In this document: positions 1 to 6,345 of the stretch, piece after piece | Layout: every line of letters starts with the position of its first letter | Position numbering within the stretch: the stretch's first letter is position 1 | Assembly: GCA_020024395.1 (NCBI GenBank) | Contig: JAHHTV010000019.1 | Location: 1 to 14,492 of the forward strand | Source of the DNA: Anaerotignum sp. | GTDB taxonomy: Bacteria > Bacillota > Clostridia > Lachnospirales > Anaerotignaceae | Direction: 5' to 3' | DNA: 14,492 nt | The notes under the pieces: model-generated | Seen by the model: only the letters and a program-made list of their open reading frames with translations | Told to the model about the DNA's origin: nothing | Databases searched by the model: none | Translations under genes and position numbers: made by a program

Positions 1-55
1 ATTAATTCATGTTGTTGTCCTTTGCTGACAGATATATGCGTGTTTGTTTCTATAT

Positions 56-189
56 TTATTTTCCGTATTTGGTGAAAAAATCTGAAATCAGTTTAGATAC
101 TGTTTTTCCCTCTGATTCGGCTTTTTTTGTGCTTTTTCATAGACACTTGGTAGAATTATAAAAGAATATGATTTCTTTTTTTCTCTATT
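56..189 (-). pseudogene. Possible ribbon-helix-helix protein remnant
   Basis: No intact gene is visible in the last 190 bases. On the minus strand one frame reads KKKSYSFIILPSVYEKAQKK and, with one more base in the A7 run at 122-128, continues AESEGKTVSKLISDFFTKYGK to a TAA at 58-56. The pattern (beta-strand, VYEKAQ helix, EGKTVSKLI helix) is that of Arc/CopG-type ribbon-helix-helix DNA-binding proteins, such as antitoxins or transfer regulators. There is no start codon or ribosome binding site in frame. A tentative call on a short stretch. Confidence 0.3.
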
Positions 190-1488
190 TTACAGTTTTT
201 TCCGCCCCAAAAAATACCCGACTTTTCCGACTAAGGATAAGCCAACCGCCAAAACCTGTGATCTTTGTGTAGACATATTCGGATCTGTTTTTCTTGCAAT
301 TGCCAGATATTTTGTGACTTGTTCATTTGTCAATGGCAGGGTATCCAGATTTGAGCCTTGTCCCAGAATGTTGCCATCGCCAGAAAACTCTGTATTACCC
401 AGTTGGGCAAATATGGCTTCATATGACTTTGCCATCTCGATTTGACGGTCTGTTAGGCGAAATACGGTCTTTGTGAAGTAATCTTCTTGTTTGCGTGTGA
501 TAAATTTGATATCGTATGTTTCATCTTCTAATTCATGATAATAGTATTCGCCTTCAAAATCCCGTAACATACTGAGCAAATGCACAATATCTATTTTATC
601 TACCAGACTTTGGGAAGCACCACCTGCTGCATGATAGTACCGAAACACATGGCGAATATATCGCTTATCGCCATATATGCGAATATTTTGTTCGTTTTCA
701 TGGTACTTCTGAATCATGTAGTCGCTAAATGCCACCGCATTTGTGGCTGTCCAGCCTGTATAGCCGTTTTTTGACAGCCATGTGATGTATCCCATACCAT
801 AGTTGTAAGATTGTACAGCAACTTCCAAACGGCTCCAATCTTGTGGGCTTGTACAATTTGCTTTTTTCAGAATGTCTGAAAAATAATGCACACCACCATC
901 AATAGAAGATTGTGGTGTCACTGTTCCATGCACATATCCAGAGCCTGCTGACTGCATAACATCATTACCACGACCGCCTGACTCTTGCATCATCATTGCC
1001 ATAATGACATCTACATAGGCAGATACACCATATCGTTGTGCCGCATCTTTCACATCTTCTCTGTAACTTTCTACATTTTCACTCAATAGCTTTGTGCCAA
1101 TATGTATCCCACCTGCAATAACATCGGGTAACTCATTTTCTTGATTTTCGCTGTCAGATTGTTCTTTTCCATCTTCTGTGAGCAGTGTTGCACAAAAATA
1201 TGACATGATTTTATATGAGCTGCCTGGTGGAACAGGCTCATTCGTTGTAATATCATCTGTGGAAATGCCCATTGCTTTTAGTTCTTCTAACTCAATATTG
1301 TAATCGTCCATGAATACCCCATTGATTTGTGTTGCCATATTCAAAATCTGCAACTGTACTTCGGAATATTCTACGGAACCACCATGGATAATAGAGTTGA
1401 GTATCATAGACGGCAAACTGCCGATTGTGAAAATGATGAGAAATACAAAAACACAAACACCTGAGAAATACAAAAACACAAACACCAA
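190..1488 (-). CDS. VirB1-like lytic transglycosylase (lysozyme-like domain), truncated before NlpC/P60
   Basis: Main body of the cell-wall enzyme of the transfer channel. Genuine residues begin at about IIFTIGSLPS (residue 18 of this ORF, end of the membrane helix). The lysozyme-like transglycosylase domain spans about 142-262: YGVSAYVDVIMAMMMQESGG has catalytic Glu169, followed by the motifs QSSIDGG and SYNYGMGYI. A linker (260-405) leads to LSLVGKVGYF, the usual beginning of the NlpC/P60 endopeptidase half found in CwlT/CD1107-type proteins. That second half is missing: the ORF stops eight residues later. A T6 run at 209-214 makes YFLGRKKL; with five T the family motif YFWGGK appears, but only 13 residues follow before a stop at 156-158. 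There is no own start: the nominal TTG lies inside the tandem duplication. At best the enzyme would retain transglycosylase activity. Confidence 0.8.
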   Translation of the reverse strand: MVFVFLYFSGVCVFVFLIIFTIGSLPSMILNSIIHGGSVEYSEVQLQILNMATQINGVFMDDYNIELEELKAMGISTDDITTNEPVPPGSSYKIMSYFCATLLTEDGKEQSDSENQENELPDVIAGGIHIGTKLLSENVESYREDVKDAAQRYGVSAYVDVIMAMMMQESGGRGNDVMQSAGSGYVHGTVTPQSSIDGGVHYFSDILKKANCTSPQDWSRLEVAVQSYNYGMGYITWLSKNGYTGWTATNAVAFSDYMIQKYHENEQNIRIYGDKRYIRHVFRYYHAAGGASQSLVDKIDIVHLLSMLRDFEGEYYYHELEDETYDIKFITRKQEDYFTKTVFRLTDRQIEMAKSYEAIFAQLGNTEFSGDGNILGQGSNLDTLPLTNEQVTKYLAIARKTDPNMSTQRSQVLAVGLSLVGKVGYFLGRKKL

Positions 1489-1645
1489 TGATCATTTTAC
1501 GGATTATTGGGCTTTTTGCGGCTGTCACAGCTGCACCCACAAAATCACCAGCCATTGCATGCCCAACAGCTTTGGTAATATGATATGCTGTTTCTCCCAA
1601 AGAAGTGGCAGTATCTAAAAATCCTTTTTGGCTATTGCTATCCAC
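1292..1645 (-). CDS. VirB1-like transglycosylase, N-terminal fragment (frame broken by tandem duplication)
   Basis: Starts at GTG 1645 with AAAGGAG six bases upstream; an ATG at 1650 is out of frame and quickly stops. Residues 1-61 are a cytoplasmic segment ending in basic SPIIRK, then the start of a membrane helix (MIIGVCVFVFL). From there the frame is wrong: residues 62-117 are translated from the shifted frame created by the 25-bp duplication at 1437-1486. Deleting one copy joins ...VCVFVFL directly to IIFTIGSLPS of the next ORF and yields a single membrane-anchored protein of about 476 residues. It lies 26 bases after the VirB6-like gene stop and is surely co-transcribed with it. Confidence 0.75.
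   Translation of the reverse strand: MDSNSQKGFLDTATSLGETAYHITKAVGHAMAGDFVGAAVTAAKSPIIRKMIIGVCVFVFLRCLCFCISHHFHNRQFAVYDTQLYYPWWFRRIFRSTVADFEYGNTNQWGIHGRLQY
1437..1486. repeat. Perfect 25-bp tandem duplication
   Basis: Two identical, directly adjacent 25-base copies (1437-1461 and 1462-1486), each beginning TGAGAAATAC and ending ACAAACACC on the plus strand. 25 is not a multiple of three, so the duplication shifts the transglycosylase frame. One copy alone gives a continuous membrane helix. Confidence 0.95.
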
Positions 1646-1671
1646 GACATTCTCCTTTCTTTTTTACTCTG

Positions 1672-4530
1672 TTATCGTTGTTTTCCACCTCTTGCACCAA
1701 AACCACGAAATTTACGGCGGCTTGTGTTCGGTTGTGTATCCTGTTCTTGTGTGCCAAAAGTGGTATGACCATCTTCTCTGATGACTTTTGTGGTATCGTC
1801 TATGTTGATTGTCTTTGCACCAGACTGATGGAACACTGTGTTCCCTCGTACCACAACGCCACTGTTAAGGGTATCAAATTCCACACTTTTATCCGCATTG
1901 GCTGTGGTACCATTTGCCCAATATACCGTACCCCCCAATGAAAATGTTCCTTCTTTTCCATTGTCACCATCGGCATGGTTGACACGACCTGTATAGTCAT
2001 CGGCATTGCTGACAGCACCAGAAGCATGAGAAACACTACCATCAGCATAGGCAATATCGCCTGTCTGTGGGTGCATATATTTTCCATTGGGCATATCTTG
2101 TATGGGCTTGTAAGAACTGCCGTTATCAAAGGAAATATTCCCTTTTCCATCTACCATTGTCCCATCTGCATAAGCAACATGACCATCCTGATATATCACG
2201 CTGCCATTGCCATGTTCTACTCGATTGCCATATGTGGTACTGCCATCTTTATGTCTTGTAATGCCATGTGATGTCGTATCCCCATTGCTATGCAAAACAG
2301 AGCCATCTTTGAATATTTTATCGCCTTGTGGTGTAATTGTTGTACCATCAGGTGTTGTAATTTCACCATGCTTATGTACCATATGCCCATCTTTTGACAA
2401 TACGGCACCGTCAGAAAATGTTTGTTCGCCACTCTTATGTCTGGTAACAGCACCTTGTGAAACTGCACCTGTATCGTGTTTTGTCACACCTGTTTTTGTT
2501 ACCGCACCATTGCCATGTGTGACCACACCATTTTTGTCAATGGTAGTACCACCTGCGACAGCACCACCATTGATTTCTCTGTCACCATTGGGGCGTACAA
2601 TTGTACCATCGGGCAATTTTGTTGGTTGCGTCACCTGTTTGGATACACCATTTGCACCAATAATGCGATTACCTATGGTATAAATGCCATCACTGTGTTG
2701 CATTGCACCACTTGGCAAAGCATTTCCATTTGCATCTTTTCGTTTGGGCGACATTGTTGCATCATTTGCAAATTTGAAAGAACCATCTGAAGAAATTTTT
2801 GTACCATCTGGAAAGTTTTTGTTTTCAGCCATAACAGTCATACCATCTTTGGTACGCATCATTTCACCGTTTTGACTGGTTGTACCCTCTGGTGTGTGGA
2901 ACATTTGTGCTGTATTTGCATATGCATCATGGTTATTTGCAGAAGTATGACTGTCATGGTTATTGTCATGCATATTTGCAGAAGCATGCCCTTCGTTGTC
3001 CATATGTCTTGCTTTATATTCTTCTGCCATATTATCAGGCTTTCCACTATGATTTTGGTGTGTATATTGTCCCATACTTGCAGTCATTGCACCTTCTTCA
3101 TCTTCTCGCAACAGTCCTTTTTCTGCCAATTTGCTTTGTGCCATAGCAGGTGTCATATTGCCGGCTTTCATATCATGGAGAATGGCATCTCTTGCACGTT
3201 GCTGGTCAATATCAAAGCCATTTTGTTCTGCACGTTTCTTTGTTTGGTCATATTCTTTTTGTGGCATACCTTTTTGTGCCGCATCTTGCATTTCTGCAAA
3301 TCTTTTGTCGAATTTCTGGTTGAGTGCTTCTGCAAATGAACTGCCGTCTTTTGTCATGGCTGCGGCTTTTGCCACATTTGTGGTACTCGCAAACCCTCTG
3401 GCTGCACCCATTGCACCCATTGCAAATGCTTCGCCCTTTGTTGCACCACCTGCAAATCCTGCCCTCGCACCACCAACAACCGCATTTTTCATATCATTCC
3501 AGTTTTTGGCAAATGTTTTGCCAAGTGGTGTACCAATGCCACCCACACCAGAAGCACCTCGACCAACTGCCTGCCGCAGCATCATTGCAGATGCCCCAAT
3601 CGCACCCAGCAGTCCGCCTGCACTTGCATTGCCACCACGACTGACGTTAACACCAAGACTTGCGATAAACTGGTCAAACTGTACCGCAAATGTCGAATAC
3701 GCCAATGCAAAAAATGCCCAAATCAAATCTGCATACGCAATATCTGCAAATTCGACACCCGTTTCAAAGCCATGCGAACTGCCAACTGATGACATGACAC
3801 TGATAAAGCCTTGTATAAAAAACGCTGTCATCACAAAAACAAATATATCGGCAAAAAATGTGCGAATATATGTATGGAAAATGTCCTTTGTTTCTTCCAA
3901 TATTGCCATACCAAATGCAATAGGAGCCAATGCAACCAAACATACCAATCGTATATAGCGTATGAAAAATAAGCTCATCAACTTAAAGAAATTGACAACA
4001 AGCATTACCGTAACAATTAACATCACCAATACTTTCACAATGCCTAACATTGCACCGCCTGCACCAGAAACAGAAACAATCAAGCCTTCCGCAGCACGCA
4101 CCCCTAAATCTGTTAGAAATGCAGACAATTTCATGTCACCAGTGGCATCTATGTTGATGACATCTTGTATCACAACCACTAAGGAATTGTAAAAGAAAGA
4201 CATAATTCCCCAGCTATTGATTGCCAATACACCAAAAAACAAATATCGCACAACAAATTGCCAGATACGGCTTCGCTCAATCCGCAAACCTGCTGCCATG
4301 CCAAAACACTTCAATATAAACAAAAAACCAACAAAACTAAGCCAACCAGCAGCAAATACTTTGAAAAATGAGAGAATATGTGCAAACAACGGTAAATATT
4401 TTCCAAAAGTTTCAAAATCAAACTTGACTGTCTGTAAAAATGTATCTGCGAAAAATTCTAATGCGGATGCCAAAATCTGTAATATCAGACCAATTAACGC
4501 ATTTAATATGCCTGTCACAATCGCAGACAT
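1672..4530 (-). CDS. VirB6/TrbL-like conjugation channel protein with long DG-repeat C-terminal domain
   Basis: 952 residues; AGAGGTGA precedes the ATG by about five bases. Residues 1-290 are a polytopic membrane domain with about six or seven hydrophobic segments (for example 51-75, 95-120, 160-183, 190-212, 222-248 and 265-285), which fits the VirB6/TrbL inner-membrane channel of Gram-positive conjugation systems. Residues 295-400 are Gly/Ala-rich. Residues 400-490 are charged and helical. Residues 491-546 are rich in His, Asn and Asp. Residues about 547-920 consist of short repeats, roughly every 8-10 residues, centred on DG, NG or SG turns (for example DGSVLHSNGDTTSHG and DGHVAYADGTMVDG). 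The end is basic (SRRKFRGFGARGGKQR). Many Gram-positive homologues are, to my knowledge, much shorter, so the repeat tail is an unusual extension. The frame is intact despite its repetitiveness. Confidence 0.8.
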   Translation of the reverse strand: MSAIVTGILNALIGLILQILASALEFFADTFLQTVKFDFETFGKYLPLFAHILSFFKVFAAGWLSFVGFLFILKCFGMAAGLRIERSRIWQFVVRYLFFGVLAINSWGIMSFFYNSLVVVIQDVINIDATGDMKLSAFLTDLGVRAAEGLIVSVSGAGGAMLGIVKVLVMLIVTVMLVVNFFKLMSLFFIRYIRLVCLVALAPIAFGMAILEETKDIFHTYIRTFFADIFVFVMTAFFIQGFISVMSSVGSSHGFETGVEFADIAYADLIWAFFALAYSTFAVQFDQFIASLGVNVSRGGNASAGGLLGAIGASAMMLRQAVGRGASGVGGIGTPLGKTFAKNWNDMKNAVVGGARAGFAGGATKGEAFAMGAMGAARGFASTTNVAKAAAMTKDGSSFAEALNQKFDKRFAEMQDAAQKGMPQKEYDQTKKRAEQNGFDIDQQRARDAILHDMKAGNMTPAMAQSKLAEKGLLREDEEGAMTASMGQYTHQNHSGKPDNMAEEYKARHMDNEGHASANMHDNNHDSHTSANNHDAYANTAQMFHTPEGTTSQNGEMMRTKDGMTVMAENKNFPDGTKISSDGSFKFANDATMSPKRKDANGNALPSGAMQHSDGIYTIGNRIIGANGVSKQVTQPTKLPDGTIVRPNGDREINGGAVAGGTTIDKNGVVTHGNGAVTKTGVTKHDTGAVSQGAVTRHKSGEQTFSDGAVLSKDGHMVHKHGEITTPDGTTITPQGDKIFKDGSVLHSNGDTTSHGITRHKDGSTTYGNRVEHGNGSVIYQDGHVAYADGTMVDGKGNISFDNGSSYKPIQDMPNGKYMHPQTGDIAYADGSVSHASGAVSNADDYTGRVNHADGDNGKEGTFSLGGTVYWANGTTANADKSVEFDTLNSGVVVRGNTVFHQSGAKTINIDDTTKVIREDGHTTFGTQEQDTQPNTSRRKFRGFGARGGKQR
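1771..2892 (-). repeat. DG-turn repeat tract in the VirB6-like gene
   Basis: Encodes residues about 547-920. On the plus strand it shows as recurrent (g)taccat(c/t) and (t)gccat(c/t) words. The protein units (x-DG-x5-7-x-G) alternate hydrophobic and polar residues between turns, as in short beta-hairpin or solenoid repeats of the T-complex-10-C or MORN kind. The spacing is irregular and units are divergent, so this is an old expansion, not a recent one. Confidence 0.7.
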
Positions 4531-4550
4531 TCTTTCACCTCTTTTCTAAT

Positions 4551-4582
4551 AGAAAAACCTGAGAAGTAAAAACCTCTCAGGT
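4551..4582 (-). terminator. Rho-independent terminator/attenuator after the pilin gene
   Basis: On the minus strand ACCTGAGA pairs with TCTCAGGT (eight bp plus a G-T pair) and is followed by TTTTTCT. It lies nine bases past the pilin stop and only about 20 bases before the ribosome binding site of the VirB6-like gene. No promoter fits in that space, so the downstream genes probably depend on readthrough. Confidence 0.75.
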
Positions 4583-4591
4583 CTTAAAAAT

Positions 4592-4966
4592 TTAAGCATT
4601 ACCAGACAACATATTGATGATGGTAGGCAAGAACAAGTACAAGATGAGCAATAATACACCAAATACAATACAACCCAAACCAACACCACGATATTTTTTT
4701 AACGGTGCACATAAAAATGACACCAACACCCCAATCAATAATGCCAATGTCGCAACCGGCGGTATTAAATTTGTTGCAACCTTAATCAAATCACCAAAAA
4801 ACCCCTCGATGCTATCAAAACTTGCTGAACTTGCACCTTGAATGGCATTTTGTATGTTGGTACTGTTTGCCCATGCAGTCATTGGCATCATAAACATTGT
4901 TGTAAGCGTCATAGTCAAAAATTCTTTCCATTTTTTCATTGTTTTTTTCACACTCTTTTTCAGCAT
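4592..4966 (-). CDS. VirB2/TrbC-like conjugation pilin
   Basis: 124 residues. The long basic signal sequence (MLKKSVKKTMKKWKEF then LTMTLTTMFMMPM) has a clear cleavage site after AWA at about residue 33. The mature protein of about 90 residues has a short amphipathic start and two hydrophobic segments (about 66-87 and 95-118) separated by the short basic loop APLKKYRG. This is the VirB2/TrbC layout of type IV secretion pilins and small channel subunits. AAGGA lies seven to eight bases before the ATG. It sits directly upstream of the VirB6-like gene, as expected for a transfer operon, and has its own terminator, typical of a subunit needed in excess. The family assignment rests on topology and context rather than strong sequence identity. 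Confidence 0.7.
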   Translation of the reverse strand: MLKKSVKKTMKKWKEFLTMTLTTMFMMPMTAWANSTNIQNAIQGASSASFDSIEGFFGDLIKVATNLIPPVATLALLIGVLVSFLCAPLKKYRGVGLGCIVFGVLLLILYLFLPTIINMLSGNA

Positions 4967-4992
4967 TTCAAAATCCTTTCTGTAAAATCATA

Positions 4993-5018
4993 CAGCCATC
5001 TTTTGGAAAAGATGGCTG
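4993..5018 (-). terminator. Hairpin between adhesin and pilin genes
   Basis: Perfect 12-bp inverted repeat CAGCCATCTTTT / AAAAGATGGCTG with a two-base spacer (a practical loop of about eight). It sits 31 bases after the adhesin stop and 26 bases before the pilin start. On the minus strand it is followed only by TATGATTTTA, so termination may be partial; it could also protect or process the mRNA. Confidence 0.6.
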
Positions 5019-5049
5019 CACCAACGTTTTTATCATTGTATTGCTATGT

Positions 5050-6345
5050 TTAATATCCTGTTTTTGGAAGTTTTTTCTTGGGAGCATACATCTGAATGGT
5101 CCAGTGACTATTTGCAGTCACAACTTGGTCATGCCATCTACCTGTCACATCAGCATAGTTTGTAAACTGATAGTTGTTTGTGAAATTACTTCCTGCAATC
5201 ATTTGCATGGACATCGCCTCCATCAATTTAAATCCGGGGGCTACGGCATCTTGGAATTCCATTTTTACCTGTGTCACATATTCTCCGTTTCGCAATCCCA
5301 TATTTTTTGCATACAAATCAATATGATGATGTTTGTCTGAGGTATAAACCCCTGGCAAATAGGTATATGCGGTATTCAGATTTGTAGCATATGCAACTTT
5401 GAAACTGTATTTTTTACTCCATAGACCAGTATCAAAATATTTTACTTGTGCAGCCTTTGGATCTGGTAGCTTATCATGCACAGTAAATTTATCCAATGCA
5501 ACATTGCTTTCGTTTCCGACACCTGTGATATAGTAATTGATGGTATCACCCCAAGAGCAAGTACGAGTATCTGATGTTTTCTTGATACCCACGCTCAAAC
5601 GGATAGATGGATCTTTTGCAACCACAGATGCTACTTGTCCTTGTTTCTGAATGGTTACTTTCAGTGGTGTTGGATTGATACCATACCAATCTGGTGCTTT
5701 CACTTCTTGCAATGTATATGTACCAATTTTAATAGGATTGGAAATTGCAGTACCATCTGCACCTGTTGTGAGCTGATCCACAGTCATACCATTTTTATCT
5801 ATGATATTGTACACTGCACCTGCCAGTGGTGTGCCACTGTCCCAACCGGTATGGTTGTTGTAATCTTGTGACAACTTCGTCAATGCGATTTTGCCTAAAA
5901 TGGGCTTGTCTGTTAATTGTAGAATGGTTGGAACACCATTTCCTGTGATTTGGAAATTGTAAATGGTGGCATCACGCTCATAGCCCTCTGGGGCTGTTTT
6001 TTCTTGTACGGTATACCAGCCTTCTGGCAAACTGCTGATATTGATGATACCATTTTCATTCGTGGTATATTCACCAATGACTGTATGCAAACCGTTTATC
6101 ATAGCATTGGCTGCATTGACACCTGCCGCCATAACGGTTTGACTATATTTGCCCGTTCCTTGATTGAGTGCTGCAATGACATAGACAGCACCCTGCACTG
6201 GTTGCCCTGTCACAGCATCGGTTTTGATAATCTGGCTCATGCCCAGTGGGTCATTGTAAATGACAACTGTTTGTTGATTTCCAGTTCCTTCCAGATATTG
6301 TTTGTCTTGGTCTTTCACAACAATATCTTGTTTGTGACTGTCCAT
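5050..6345 (-). CDS. Adhesin C-terminal fragment: last CnaB repeats, terminal domain and LPKTGY
   Basis: Continues the eleventh CnaB module (MDSHKQDIVVKDQDKQYLEG) after the one-base shift near 6353, followed by two more modules (one with TAPEGYERD, one with EVKAPDWYGI). A different terminal domain of about 190 residues follows: IKKTSDTRTCSWGDTINYYI opens a beta-domain reminiscent of the isopeptide-bearing DUF11/pilin-backbone type. The chain ends ...YAPKKKLPKTGY. LPKTG matches the sortase signal, but nothing follows: no hydrophobic helix and no basic tail. The nominal start has no ribosome binding site; this is a fragment of the larger gene. A hairpin lies about 30 bases past the TAA stop. 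Confidence 0.85.
   Translation of the reverse strand: MDSHKQDIVVKDQDKQYLEGTGNQQTVVIYNDPLGMSQIIKTDAVTGQPVQGAVYVIAALNQGTGKYSQTVMAAGVNAANAMINGLHTVIGEYTTNENGIINISSLPEGWYTVQEKTAPEGYERDATIYNFQITGNGVPTILQLTDKPILGKIALTKLSQDYNNHTGWDSGTPLAGAVYNIIDKNGMTVDQLTTGADGTAISNPIKIGTYTLQEVKAPDWYGINPTPLKVTIQKQGQVASVVAKDPSIRLSVGIKKTSDTRTCSWGDTINYYITGVGNESNVALDKFTVHDKLPDPKAAQVKYFDTGLWSKKYSFKVAYATNLNTAYTYLPGVYTSDKHHHIDLYAKNMGLRNGEYVTQVKMEFQDAVAPGFKLMEAMSMQMIAGSNFTNNYQFTNYADVTGRWHDQVVTANSHWTIQMYAPKKKLPKTGY

Noticed and set aside
8..24. Start of another gene (AAAGGA with an ATG at 10-8)
   Set aside because: The frame reads ATG AAT TAA, so translation would stop at once; no gene can be supported.
1750..2900. Recurrent short words on the plus strand resembling a CRISPR or satellite array
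   Set aside because: The words are codons of the DG repeats in an open frame; there are no constant repeats with unique spacers.
3131..3958. 275-residue plus-strand ORF
   Set aside because: It lies wholly antisense to the membrane domain of the VirB6-like gene, has low-complexity Ala/Pro/Ser composition and no ribosome binding site; it is a codon-bias shadow.
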